This document shows positions 43,129-51,785 of a stretch of 64,000 nt of DNA, one piece after another. How positions within the stretch are numbered: the stretch's first letter is position 1; every line of letters starts with the position of its first letter. The DNA comes from a bacterium (GTDB taxonomy: Bacteria > Electryoneota > RPQS01), in assembly GCA_013360195.1 (NCBI GenBank), contig JABWCQ010000007.1, positions 1 to 64,000 on the forward strand, given 5' to 3'. Position numbers and translations under genes: made by a program. The notes below the pieces were generated by a model, which had not been told where the DNA came from, made no database searches, and saw only the letters and a program-made list of their open reading frames with translations.

Positions 43129-44937
43129 CTATGCTTCCTCCACGAATTTCTTAAGTTCGGCAGGTACCTCAGGCAATGGGTCGGCCCGAAGCACCATCTT
43201 ACCGTTTGCATTTGCAATAACGTGATTTATCTTGGCAAACGACTTGTCATAATCAGGATAATCAATGCGGGAATGTCCGCCGCGGCTTTCACGACGCTCA
43301 AGCGCGGCCATGGCGATTGCCCTGGACACCACAACCATGCTGCGCAGGTCCATGGCAAGGTTCCAGCCGGGATTATAAGCTCGTGCACCTGTTACAGACA
43401 ACTTGTTCACTCGTTCTTCGAATTTGTCAAGTGCGCTAAGTGCCGCCTTCAGCTCCTCTTCAGTTCGCACGATTCCAACATGATCCTGCATCATGTCCTG
43501 AAGGTCCTTGTGAACCAAATAGGGATTCTCTCCCTCCTTCCGTTCGAGACACGCAAGATTTTCGGCAATCGCTTGTGCCACTTCTTCCTCAGACGGCTTC
43601 CCTGTAGATTCCCTTTTGGCATACTCCGCGGCACCCCACCCTGCTCGTCTTCCAAAAACCACAAGGTCAGATAACGAGTTTCCGCCCAACCTGTTGGCGC
43701 CGTGCAATCCAGCTGCGACTTCGCCTGCCGCGAACAGACCGGGCAAGGTGGTCATTGCAGTCTCAGCCTCGACTTTGATACCGCCCATCATATAGTGGCA
43801 CGTCGGTCCGACTTCCATCGGTTCCTTTGTTATATCAACGTTGGCAAGCTGCTTAAACTGATGATACATTGACGGCAGCTTACGCTTAATATCATCGGCA
43901 GATCTGCGCGTTGCAATGTCGAGAAAGGCACCGCCGTGAGGACTGCCGCGTCCCGCCTGAACCTCTGCCCGAATAGATCTTGCCACCACATCGCGTGTCA
44001 AAAGCTCCGGTGGACGTCGCACCGTTGCGCGTTTACCTGCCGCAACTTCTGCAACCCACTGGTTTGCCTCTTGCTCTGTTGACGCCACATCATTCTTAAA
44101 AGCTTCAGGAATGTAGTCAAACATGAATCGACGGCCATCCTTGTTCAGAAGCACTCCGCCTTCTCCCCGGACACCTTCTGTTACAAGTGTCCCGCGTACA
44201 GAAAGCGGCCACACCATTCCCGTCGGGTGGAACTGAACAAATTCCATATCCAGAAGTTCCGCGCCGGCACGCCATGCAAGAGCCTGCCCGTCACCGCTGT
44301 ATTCCCAGGAATTTGACGTTATCGCGAAAGACTTGCCGCCGCCGCCCGTTGCCAGCACTATTGCTTTGGCTCGAAATAAGTGAAACTCTCCAGATACTCG
44401 AGAATACGCCAAAGCTCCGGTAATGCGGCCATTGCTCTTGAAAAGGTGGGTGACCGTCGTCTCCATGAGAATCTCTACATTCTCCATATGGACAATTTTG
44501 TCCTGAAGAGTGCGAATCATTTCCAGTCCGGTGCGATCCCCGACATGCGCCAGGCGTGGATACGTGTGACCGCCGAAATTGCGCTGATTGATCAATCCAT
44601 CGGGCGTTCGGTCAAACACAGCCCCCCAGTCTTCAAGCTCCTGTATTCTGTCCGGAGCCTCCTTGGCATGAAGTTCCGCCATGCGGTAGTAGTTCAGCTG
44701 CTTACCGCCCTTCATGGTATCACGAAAGTGAACTTGCCAGGAATCACGGTCATCGGCATTCCTCATCGCGGCCGCCGCACCTCCTTCTGCCATAACGGTA
44801 TGGGCTTTCCCGAGGAGCGACTTCATCACAATCGCTGTTTTGGCACCGAGTGCGGCTGACTCAATCGCCGCGCGAAGTCCGGCGCCACCGGCGCCTACGA
44901 CCAGAACGTCAAATTCGTGGGTAGTATATTGTGCCAT
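43129..44937 (-). CDS. sdhA: Succinate dehydrogenase/fumarate reductase flavoprotein subunit
   Basis: 602 residues from ATG at 44937. FAD-binding VLVVGAGGAGLRAAIESAAL; H46 in GKAHTVMAEGG is the expected covalent FAD attachment position. FVQFHPTGM, TEGVRGEGG and GGNSLSDLVVFGRRAG are conserved catalytic and FAD elements. The start overlaps the sdhC stop (TAATG), and a 28-residue longer start inside sdhC is unlikely. It forms the sdhCAB unit with a single membrane subunit. Confidence 0.96.
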   Translation of the reverse strand: MAQYTTHEFDVLVVGAGGAGLRAAIESAALGAKTAIVMKSLLGKAHTVMAEGGAAAAMRNADDRDSWQVHFRDTMKGGKQLNYYRMAELHAKEAPDRIQELEDWGAVFDRTPDGLINQRNFGGHTYPRLAHVGDRTGLEMIRTLQDKIVHMENVEILMETTVTHLFKSNGRITGALAYSRVSGEFHLFRAKAIVLATGGGGKSFAITSNSWEYSGDGQALAWRAGAELLDMEFVQFHPTGMVWPLSVRGTLVTEGVRGEGGVLLNKDGRRFMFDYIPEAFKNDVASTEQEANQWVAEVAAGKRATVRRPPELLTRDVVARSIRAEVQAGRGSPHGGAFLDIATRRSADDIKRKLPSMYHQFKQLANVDITKEPMEVGPTCHYMMGGIKVEAETAMTTLPGLFAAGEVAAGLHGANRLGGNSLSDLVVFGRRAGWGAAEYAKRESTGKPSEEEVAQAIAENLACLERKEGENPYLVHKDLQDMMQDHVGIVRTEEELKAALSALDKFEERVNKLSVTGARAYNPGWNLAMDLRSMVVVSRAIAMAALERRESRGGHSRIDYPDYDKSFAKINHVIANANGKMVLRADPLPEVPAELKKFVEEA

Positions 44938-45692
44938 TAGAAGAACCTCACATCCGACCAGATTCCCATCGCACACATACGCACGTACACGTCGGCGAAT
45001 CCGACCGTAAACAGACTGCACCAGAAATAGACATTGTGCAGATTATTCAAACTTGAAACGCCGCTCCAAATCTTGTGTCTCGTCACTCCGGCCGCTGCGC
45101 AGGAATAGCAATCAATCTTGCCGCCCACAAGGTGTCTAAGTGAGTGGCAACTGAACACGTAAAGACTGAGAAAGATTGTATCAGCGGCTATGACGACATT
45201 GCCTAGCCCCATTCCCCACCCGTCTTCAAACCGGAACGCATCAAAGAAATGAATCCAATGAAACACTACCAGGACTGTTACAAGGTAGAGGAAGTACCGA
45301 TGCAGATTGTTCAGAATCCACGGCAGCGCCCGCTCGCCTTTGTAGTCACGATCACCCTTTCCGACTGCACAGGCCGTCGGGGACATAGTCAGTGAACGAT
45401 AATACGCCTTGCGGCCGTAGTAGCAAGTCAATCTGAAGCCTGCAGGCACCCACAGAATCAGCAGTGCGGGGGACCATGTGAAGCCCGGTATGAATTTGGT
45501 CAAGTCAGGTGAAAAAAACGGCGAAATATAGGGGCCGAACTTGCTGTATTCAACGGGCTGAAAGGCAGCCCAGCTTGCGTACGCTATAAAGACGATAAAT
45601 GTTGTTGCCATTGCCAGCGGCACAACCCACCAAGCGTCTTGGCGGCGTGTAGCAAGAAATGGCTCACGTGTTCCTGGGACAGGATAGGCCAT
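44937..45692 (-). CDS. sdhC: Succinate dehydrogenase cytochrome b subunit
   Basis: 251 residues with five hydrophobic helices (about 22-46, 72-92, 133-150, 163-185, 220-240). One long five-helix anchor, instead of separate SdhC and SdhD, is typical of type-B di-haem enzymes of succinate:menaquinone type. Candidate haem His are in LHRYFLYLVTVLVVFHWIHF, CHSLRHLVGG and NLHNVYF. A Cys pair (DCYSCAA) is unusual. It heads the operon, 28 bases after the divergent macrodomain gene. Confidence 0.85.
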   Translation of the reverse strand: MAYPVPGTREPFLATRRQDAWWVVPLAMATTFIVFIAYASWAAFQPVEYSKFGPYISPFFSPDLTKFIPGFTWSPALLILWVPAGFRLTCYYGRKAYYRSLTMSPTACAVGKGDRDYKGERALPWILNNLHRYFLYLVTVLVVFHWIHFFDAFRFEDGWGMGLGNVVIAADTIFLSLYVFSCHSLRHLVGGKIDCYSCAAAGVTRHKIWSGVSSLNNLHNVYFWCSLFTVGFADVYVRMCAMGIWSDVRFF

Positions 45693-45720
45693 TGTAGTTT
45701 CTGTTCGAGATTAATTATGG

Positions 45721-46266
45721 TTAGATATTTCTGGTAGGATCTTCACCAAGCAGCATTCGTTCAAGTTCCGATTTGAAAACGCCGTGAACATAGTCTGTCG
45801 GGACGACGAGTACGATTCGGTTCGGATGCCGTGCACGCTGCAGGTGAATAAACGAAGTTTCGACGATTGCTTTTGCAGCAATTGTCGTCGGAATTTCGCC
45901 AGGCTCGATAAACAAAGCGGGAATGGAAACGGACCGCATCTTCTGATGAAATCCGTATGTAAGGCCTTTTCCAAGTGACTCCCGAAGCGACTCTGCTGTC
46001 GGAAGCCGCGATAGAGTGGACGCCGCAAGGTGAATGATGGTCTTGAATCGCAGGGTTCCCGCGGTGGTCACGCAAAAATGTCCCAAGGCAGGGGGTTCAA
46101 GCAATCGCAATTCGCGCTCTACTTCAGGTCCGGCCCGGCGAATCAAATCCGTCGCAATCGGGCCTGCAGGATGTAACTCGCAATGTATAGCGGATACCAC
46201 TCCTTCAGTTGCCAAGTCCCAGACCTCACCGACGAAAGTGTCAATTTCACCGTAACCACATCGCAT
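45721..46266 (-). CDS. Divergent macrodomain (ADP-ribose-binding) protein
   Basis: 181 residues. The overall order of a macrodomain is visible: an early strand/helix (SAIHCELHPAGPIATDLIRR), AGPEVERELRLL, then TTAGTLRFKTIIHLAA, and SVSIPALFIEPGEIPTTIAA. The usual NAAN-type loop and the GGGVDGAI glycine loop are both replaced, so ADP-ribose binding or hydrolysis cannot be assumed. It lies between the HIT gene and sdhC with short gaps. The alternative is an unrelated alpha/beta protein; I am moderately sure of the fold, not the function. Confidence 0.55.
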   Translation of the reverse strand: MRCGYGEIDTFVGEVWDLATEGVVSAIHCELHPAGPIATDLIRRAGPEVERELRLLEPPALGHFCVTTAGTLRFKTIIHLAASTLSRLPTAESLRESLGKGLTYGFHQKMRSVSIPALFIEPGEIPTTIAAKAIVETSFIHLQRARHPNRIVLVVPTDYVHGVFKSELERMLLGEDPTRNI

Positions 46267-46287
46267 GCTGTCGCGCTCCGAAGTGTC

Positions 46288-46788
46288 TTATAACGGGAAG
46301 CGATCCATTGACCTCTTTAGACGCGAATAGCTCTCGGAAAGACTCTCCGAGAGCACTTTTGTTTCGCCAACAGCGGACATGAAGTTCGAGTCACCGTTCC
46401 ACCGCGGAACGATATGATAGTGCAGATGGTCAAGTATTCCGGCGCCAGCGGCCCTTCCAATATTCATGCCGATATTGTAGCCATGGGGAGTAAAACACTC
46501 CTCGAGTGCTTTTCGGCAAATCTCCAACAATCTCCCAAGCTCGACATGTTCGTCACCAGTCAGCGATCCGTAATCACCGGTATGCCGGTTCGGAATCACC
46601 ATGAGGTGTCCGCTATTGTACGGATACAGATTCATCACCACGAAACCGTGCTTTTCGCGCCTGAGAATCAGATTCCTGGAATCGTCCGATTCTCCAATCA
46701 TGCGGCAAAACACACAGGCATCAGGCTGCTCTTGCTTGACCGTCTCCAAGATATAACTCATCCGCCATGGAGCCCACAGGCGTTCCAC
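46288..46788 (-). CDS. HIT-family nucleotide hydrolase/transferase
   Basis: 166 residues. The histidine triad HLHYHIVPRW (H121, H123, H125) and GYNIGMNIGRAAGAGILDHL are diagnostic. The N-terminus WAPWRMSYI and a CVFC knuckle (C25, C28) match the bacterial Ap4A-phosphorylase-like HIT subgroup. The substrate is a dinucleoside polyphosphate or AMP-conjugate; the exact one is unknown. It lies six bases after the EF-G-like gene. Confidence 0.92.
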   Translation of the reverse strand: MERLWAPWRMSYILETVKQEQPDACVFCRMIGESDDSRNLILRREKHGFVVMNLYPYNSGHLMVIPNRHTGDYGSLTGDEHVELGRLLEICRKALEECFTPHGYNIGMNIGRAAGAGILDHLHYHIVPRWNGDSNFMSAVGETKVLSESLSESYSRLKRSMDRFPL

Positions 46789-46794
46789 GGCTCG

Positions 46795-48879
46795 CTAATC
46801 CTCTTCCTGCTCTTCAACATATTCTGCGACGATCTTCTCCTGAATTTCGGGCGGTAGAATCTCGTAGTGCGAGAATGCCTGGCTGTGCATGCCGCGACCC
46901 TGTGTCATGGAGCGAAGTGTCGTCGAATATCTGTAGAGCTCTTTTTGAGGAACTTTCGCCTTGATAACCTGGTAACGTCCTTCGCCTTCCATGCCCTGAA
47001 TCTTGCCTCGACGGCCGGACAAGTCGCCCATCACGTCACCCATGAACTCCTCGGGAACTCGAACGATCAAGTCATATATCGGCTCAAGCAGCAGCGGTTT
47101 GCACTTCCTGAAGGCCTCTTTGAATCCATTGCGTCCCGCGATCTTGAAAGCGAGTTCCGATGAGTCCACATCATGGTACTTGCCGTCAAAGACGGTTACC
47201 TTCACATCCACGACCGGATAACCGGCAATAACTCCGCGAATCATCGTCTCTTGAATGCCCTTGTCAATGGCAGGAATGAATTTGCCCGGTATTGCACCTC
47301 CGACAATCGCGTCAACAAACTCATAACCTTCGCCGCGAGGCTTCGCTTCCAACCGCAAATTGCAGACGCCATACTGACCTCGGCCGCCCGACTGTTTCTT
47401 GTGTTTCCCCTCCGCCTCTGCTGATCCGCGAATTGTCTCACGATAGGCAACCCGCGGTTCGACAAGTTCAGCATCCACATGGAAACGGTCCTTCAGGCGA
47501 GATAGAATACTCGAAAGCTGAAGGTCCCCGTGACCCCGGAGAATCAACTGGCCAAGCTCAGGAATCTGCTCAACTTGAAAAGACGGATCCTCAATATGCA
47601 GTTGGTGCAGCCCCGAGGCGACCTTGTCCTCTTCACCCTTGGTCTTGGGAACCACTGCCATTTCGAGAACAGGAGGCGGGAACTCAATGCGGGGGAGTTT
47701 GTATGCCTTGGATTTGTCGGATAGCGTGTCGCCCGTGTGAGTTGCCTTAAGCTTAACCATCGCACCGAGGTCACCCGCGACAAGCTTCGTCGTTGCTTCG
47801 CGCGCCTTTCCGTCCACATGAAACAACTGGCCGATTTTCTCAATCTGTCCAGTATGCGTGTTGAGAAGTTCTCCGCCCTGCTCAATTTTGCCGGCAAACA
47901 CTCTGACATAGCAAAGGTCACCAACGTGAGGCTCAGTGACGGTCTTGTAAACAAGTGCGCAAGTCGGTTCTTTCTCATCCTCATGGATCTCCACGATCTT
48001 GCCGTCGCCGGTTTCTGCCGTAATCGATGTCCGTTCGTGGGGATCGGGTCCCTCAACGATAAGGAAGTCAAGCAATCTACTCACTCCTATGTTCTGAGTC
48101 CCCGAACCTGCCAGGACGGGAATCAGCTTGCCTGCCGCAAAACCCTTGCGCAACCCCTGTACAAGCTGTTCCTCTGTCAGCTCTCCTTTTTCAAAGTAAA
48201 TCTCTATCAGATCATCGTCAGATTCGGCGGCGACTTCCATCAGTTTTGCGCGCAGCTCCAGCGCCTTCTTCAAGTTCTCACCCTCAAGAGGCACTTCCTT
48301 CCACTTGCCGGTGAAATCCTTTGCATATTGAAACGCCTTTAGCGTCAAGCCGCTGGCGATAGTGTCAAAATCGGGGCCCGGGTTGACCGGGAAATGAATT
48401 GGCTGAACTTTTTTTCCGAAATCCTCTGTCAGGTTTTCGACTACCTCGTCCCACTTGGTGTGTTCCTTGTCAAGCTTTGTGATAAAAAACATCCGTGGCA
48501 ACCCGAATCTTTCGCCAGCCTCGAAAGCAATCGTGTGTCCTATATCATGTCCTTGGGTGCCGTCCACCGGCAGAAGAGCAATATCAACTGCTCTTAGTGC
48601 GGAAACCATGTCACCCTGGAAATCGGCAAACCCCGGTGCATCCACTATATTAAAGAAATGTCCATCGTACTCGCCTTGCATAAGGCTTACCTGCATGGAC
48701 ATCTGACGCTCGATCTCGTCTTTTGTATAGTCTGAGACTGTCGTTCCGGCCTCTACGCTGCCCATTCTGTGGATCACGCCCATGTTCAATAACATTGCCT
48801 CCGCCAGCATTGTCTTGCCACAATGGCCGTGACCAAACAAACCAATGTTGCGAATCTTCTCCGTGCTTACCTGTGCCAC
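46795..48879 (-). CDS. Elongation factor G-like GTPase (EF-G2 type)
   Basis: 694 residues from GTG at 48879, chosen because GGAGG lies five bases before it. Translational GTPase with P-loop GHGHCGKT (16-23), switch II DAPGFADFQG and NKxD as TKLDKEHT. EF-G domains II-V follow, with AEGKHKKQSGGRGQYGVCNL and PEEFMGDVMGDLSGRRGKIQ. The P-loop GHGHCGKT departs from the GHIDAGKTT of main EF-G, which marks the paralogous EF-G2 group. Its role may be partial (recycling or a stress-specific function); the main fusA should be elsewhere. Confidence 0.9.
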   Translation of the reverse strand: MAQVSTEKIRNIGLFGHGHCGKTMLAEAMLLNMGVIHRMGSVEAGTTVSDYTKDEIERQMSMQVSLMQGEYDGHFFNIVDAPGFADFQGDMVSALRAVDIALLPVDGTQGHDIGHTIAFEAGERFGLPRMFFITKLDKEHTKWDEVVENLTEDFGKKVQPIHFPVNPGPDFDTIASGLTLKAFQYAKDFTGKWKEVPLEGENLKKALELRAKLMEVAAESDDDLIEIYFEKGELTEEQLVQGLRKGFAAGKLIPVLAGSGTQNIGVSRLLDFLIVEGPDPHERTSITAETGDGKIVEIHEDEKEPTCALVYKTVTEPHVGDLCYVRVFAGKIEQGGELLNTHTGQIEKIGQLFHVDGKAREATTKLVAGDLGAMVKLKATHTGDTLSDKSKAYKLPRIEFPPPVLEMAVVPKTKGEEDKVASGLHQLHIEDPSFQVEQIPELGQLILRGHGDLQLSSILSRLKDRFHVDAELVEPRVAYRETIRGSAEAEGKHKKQSGGRGQYGVCNLRLEAKPRGEGYEFVDAIVGGAIPGKFIPAIDKGIQETMIRGVIAGYPVVDVKVTVFDGKYHDVDSSELAFKIAGRNGFKEAFRKCKPLLLEPIYDLIVRVPEEFMGDVMGDLSGRRGKIQGMEGEGRYQVIKAKVPQKELYRYSTTLRSMTQGRGMHSQAFSHYEILPPEIQEKIVAEYVEEQEED

Positions 48880-48884
48880 TGAGG

Positions 48885-48889
48885 CCTCC
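48885..48889 (-). promoter_or_regulatory. Ribosome-binding site of the EF-G-like gene
   Basis: Minus-strand GGAGG, five bases before GTG at 48879. It decides against the TTG at 48891, which precedes it. Confidence 0.7.
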
Positions 48890-48927
48890 AATCCAATCGA
48901 AAGTAAGGTTAAGTTCTATAATAATAT

Positions 48928-48947
48928 AGGCTCCCATTAAGGAGCCT
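48928..48947 (-). other. Leader hairpin of the EF-G-like gene
   Basis: AGGCTCC / GGAGCCT seven-base-pair stem that begins essentially at the predicted transcription start. It could be a 5' stabiliser or the terminator of the upstream glycosyltransferase transcript; the sequence after it, ATATTATTAT, is only moderately T-rich. Confidence 0.45.
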
Positions 48948-48952
48948 GTTAG

Positions 48953-48981
48953 AAAATACATTATCCCGCCAAAATTGTCAA
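48953..48981 (-). promoter_or_regulatory. Promoter of the EF-G-like/HIT/macrodomain operon
   Basis: Minus-strand -35 TTGACA (48981-48976), 17-base spacer, -10 TATTTT (48958-48953). Predicted start near 48946. Confidence 0.7.
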
Positions 48982-49010
48982 GGGAACTGAAGTTTTTTCT
49001 GTACTTGCGG

Positions 49011-50000
49011 TCAACTAATCAGACCAGACTCGGAATGTTTTGTGAGTTTGGAGAGTCTAACTGCGGCTAATTCAAGCTCCTGAGAGCGTCGTTTCCAATT
49101 TTCTCGCATTTCACCTCCCCACCACGCCCTCAAACTGCAAAGCAGCGCACGTACCTTCAGAAGTATCTGGGCCATCCTGACAAACCGGGCAGACTGTCTG
49201 CGGCTGCCATGCTTCTCAAAAAGTATGGCAAGCCCGGTAAGGCGCCAACCTAACACCGGTTCAGACGGCAATCGATTCACTTTGAATCCTGTGGACAAGG
49301 CTTCAAGATGGAGCACCTGTGCATCCGGAGCAATGACCACCTTCCAGCCCAGCTTTTGGACACGCAAGCAAAAATCAACCTCTTCGTGGTACACAAAAAA
49401 GCGCTCATCCAACCCGCCCGCGTCCTTGTAAGCCACGGACCTGACGAGCATTGCCCCACCTGAAACGGCCGGCACCTCGATGATTTCGCCCCGCCTCCGC
49501 TCTCTACTGCGCAGAAGAATTTGCTTGATAAATGGCGGCAACAGAACAGCCTTAAGCTCTGGAAACAGATTTAGAAACTCCTTTGCGAGGTTTGGTCTCG
49601 CCAGGACGGATTGCAGCGTGTCTCCCCGAAAACTCGTCAATTGTGCCCCGACGACACCAATCTTCGGGTCACGTTCTGCCATTTCAACTAAGCGAACGAC
49701 AGCGTTTTTGGCTACCCAGGTGTCTGGATTCAGCATCAGGAAAAAGTCCGAAGTACAGGACACAAACGCCTGATTAATCGCGCGCGCAAATCCAACATTC
49801 TCGCGATTGGCCAAAACTGTTAAATCGTGAAACTCACTTTCTAACATTGCCAACGACCCGTCGGAGGACGCATTATCAACGACGATAATTGTCATATTGA
49901 CTTCATTGAGAACTCTTCTCAAACTTGAAAGGCAGTTTCGCAATGCCTCACGAGTATTGTAGTTCACAATGGCAACGGTGACAGAAGGCACATATGTCAT
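49011..50000 (-). CDS. Family 2 glycosyltransferase
   Basis: 329 residues. GT-A fold: VTVAIVNYNTREALRNCL at the start, VVDNASSDGS, ANRENVGFARAINQAF and LMLNPDTWVAKNA with the DxD-like acid. The ERFFVYHEEVDFCLRVQKLG segment is typical of rhamnosyl- and related transferases (WbbL group) in O-antigen or capsule assembly. A basic C-terminal tail may contact the membrane. Isolated from other sugar genes; the donor sugar is unknown. Confidence 0.9.
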   Translation of the reverse strand: MTYVPSVTVAIVNYNTREALRNCLSSLRRVLNEVNMTIIVVDNASSDGSLAMLESEFHDLTVLANRENVGFARAINQAFVSCTSDFFLMLNPDTWVAKNAVVRLVEMAERDPKIGVVGAQLTSFRGDTLQSVLARPNLAKEFLNLFPELKAVLLPPFIKQILLRSRERRRGEIIEVPAVSGGAMLVRSVAYKDAGGLDERFFVYHEEVDFCLRVQKLGWKVVIAPDAQVLHLEALSTGFKVNRLPSEPVLGWRLTGLAILFEKHGSRRQSARFVRMAQILLKVRALLCSLRAWWGGEMRENWKRRSQELELAAVRLSKLTKHSESGLIS

Positions 50001-50033
50001 ACTGAAATCGCCTGATTAGAAAGCTGTGAATCA

Positions 50034-50057
50034 ACAAAAAAAGCTCCGAAGAGCTTT
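50034..50057 (-). terminator. Rho-independent terminator with UUCG loop
   Basis: Minus-strand AAAGCTC-TTCG-GAGCTTT followed by TTTT: a seven-base-pair stem closed by a stable UUCG tetraloop. It lies six bases after the Spy-like gene and ends the sigma-factor cassette. Confidence 0.88.
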
Positions 50058-50062
50058 CTCAA

Positions 50063-50635
50063 CTATCTGGTTCTTCGACGCTTCTGATGTTCAATGCCAC
50101 GCTCTCGGTCACCCTGATGAGGGGGACCGCCACGGTCTTCCATGAACTGACGGATTCGCCGTGGAAGCTCATCCAACAGAATTGAACAGCGAGAGACTTG
50201 CTGCGGCGAAAGGAAATCGGCAAGATCGGTCAGCAGCAGTTCACGTTTCGTCAGAATCTCGGTCTGCAGGGCGTTTGATTTGGCGATTAACGCCTTCAGT
50301 TCGTCCTTACTCATACCGCCTTCAGACAACCTTGTCACCGCAATGCCGCCCTGCGACTTCCGCCCTTCGCTTTCACCAGACCTCGAAAGTTCATCGATCC
50401 GCTGCTGAGTCGCAGCAAACTCACGCTGCAAAGGCTCTGTCTCAGTTCTGAATTGTCTCAATCGCGGATAGAACTTCTCCGCCTCGAGAGGGGTCAACTC
50501 CAGCTCATCGGCAAATTTGCCAATGATGACTGTTTCAACTCTCTCTCTCCGCTGTTCCGGGGACATTCTTCTATCTTGCGCTCGAAGAAGTCCGACCGAA
50601 AGCAGGAGCAGCAATATGTATGAAACAAGTCTCAT
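50063..50635 (-). CDS. Periplasmic Spy/CpxP-like protein
   Basis: 190 residues. Signal peptide MRLVSYILLLLLSVGLLRAQ, then a mostly helical, charged region: EQRRERVETVIIGKFADELE, TPLEAEKFYPRLRQFRTETE, and LLTDLADFLSPQQVSRCSIL. LTP..E.F / LTTDLADFLS.EQ motifs are the LTxxQ pattern of the Spy/CpxP/zinc-resistance group of periplasmic sensors and chaperones. Gly/Pro/Arg-rich tail. It is the last gene of the sigma cassette, so it may be its signal sensor or regulated target. The helical Spy-like nature is clear; the exact role is inferred. Confidence 0.7.
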   Translation of the reverse strand: MRLVSYILLLLLSVGLLRAQDRRMSPEQRRERVETVIIGKFADELELTPLEAEKFYPRLRQFRTETEPLQREFAATQQRIDELSRSGESEGRKSQGGIAVTRLSEGGMSKDELKALIAKSNALQTEILTKRELLLTDLADFLSPQQVSRCSILLDELPRRIRQFMEDRGGPPHQGDRERGIEHQKRRRTR

Positions 50636-50640
50636 TTATC

Positions 50641-51132
50641 TTAGAAAAACACAGTTTCGTCTAACTCGGAAAGCACTAACTCGAGTTCAGAGTCATCAAG
50701 CTTGAGCAGTTCGTCGGAAGACACATCAAACACCGGCTCCACGCTCTGTTCTGACGCGGTGCCGGTATTAATATCCGAATCCACGGAACTTGTGTCGGAG
50801 ACCTCCGGGATTCCAAGAAACTCGGCAAACTCGGCGGGATCGGCTTCGAACACTACAAGCTCATTAACACTCTCTTCAATTGGCGCCGAAATGTCAACCA
50901 GTTGAACATTCACGACTGCCGTTGGAACCGACATGGCAATCAGAAAGACGAGCAACGAAGCTCCACACAATGCCAGAATCGCCTGTCTTGTACCTATCCA
51001 AATGATTCTATCGCGCGAATGAAGCCGATTGCGCAAACTGACAATAAAAGCCGCGTCACTCGTTGGCATGGCACCAAAGAGTCGCTCCTCATTCAAAATA
51101 AGTTCGCTGCCGGTTTTGTGAGTTGACTTCAT
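50641..51132 (-). CDS. Membrane partner of ECF sigma factor (putative anti-sigma), acidic extracytoplasmic tail
   Basis: 163 residues. About 47 cytoplasmic residues with a basic patch (LRNRLHSRDRIIWIG) precede one transmembrane helix (about 50-70, QAILALCGASLLVFLIAMSV). The outer part is strongly acidic and ends in an Asp/Glu/Ser/Leu-rich repeat-like stretch (SSDELLKLDDSELELVLSEL). No zinc anti-sigma motif. Position directly after the sigma gene suggests it holds the sigma factor at the membrane. Not a recognised family. Confidence 0.55.
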   Translation of the reverse strand: MKSTHKTGSELILNEERLFGAMPTSDAAFIVSLRNRLHSRDRIIWIGTRQAILALCGASLLVFLIAMSVPTAVVNVQLVDISAPIEESVNELVVFEADPAEFAEFLGIPEVSDTSSVDSDINTGTASEQSVEPVFDVSSDELLKLDDSELELVLSELDETVFF

Positions 51133-51172
51133 CTTCGTTCAAATTCTATCTATTTTGCCGATAATCGGATAT

Positions 51173-51742
51173 TTAACTATCCTCACCTCTAATGTAATCA
51201 CCAAGTTCAGCTTTAAGTTTCCTAATGGCCTGATGATAATTTGCCTTAACTGTCCCTACATCCCTGTCCATTATCTCGGCGATCTCGGCGTGCGGTAATT
51301 CCTTAAAATACCGTAATATAAATACCGCTCTCTGTTTGTCCGGCAGCCTCGCGATAGCCATCCTCGCCTTGTGCATGAACTCTGCTTCCTCTGCTGGCAA
51401 GTCCGCCGATTCGGCAGCGGGAAGGGTCAGGTCTTCGCTATCTATTCTCAAGAATGATCTAATCTTCCGGCTGCGAAGCTTGTTCAGGCAAAGATTGACG
51501 CAAATTCGATACAACCATGTGTAAAACGATGAGTTGGATCTGAATCCCCCGAGATTCTCGTATGCCCTGATGAAGGCATCTTGGCAAATGTCATCGGCAT
51601 CGTCAGCATTTCCAAGAAGCCCAACCGCTATGTGGAACAAAGCCTTACGATGTCTGAGAACCAGCGTATTGAAAGCTTCGTCTTTGCCGGCTTGGGCAGC
51701 AAGCACAAGCTCGCGGTCATCGCGTTCGTCCGATTCCCTCAC
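51173..51742 (-). CDS. RNA polymerase ECF sigma factor
   Basis: 189 residues. Region 2: LVLRHRKALFHIAVGLLGNA, ADDICQDAFIRAYENLGGFR and SFYTWLYRICVNLCLNKLRS. Region 4: RLPDKQRAVFILRYFKELPH and AEIAEIMDRDVGTVKANYHQ as helix-turn-helix. It starts with GTG at 51742 (a start codon often weak in expression). The next two genes encode a membrane partner and a Spy-like protein, so it is probably an envelope-stress sigma factor. Second ECF pair of the window. Confidence 0.93.
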   Translation of the reverse strand: MRESDERDDRELVLAAQAGKDEAFNTLVLRHRKALFHIAVGLLGNADDADDICQDAFIRAYENLGGFRSNSSFYTWLYRICVNLCLNKLRSRKIRSFLRIDSEDLTLPAAESADLPAEEAEFMHKARMAIARLPDKQRAVFILRYFKELPHAEIAEIMDRDVGTVKANYHQAIRKLKAELGDYIRGEDS

Positions 51743-51785
51743 GCCTATCTGTTTGACACCTTGTCAGCCAAGAGGTTTATTCTTC

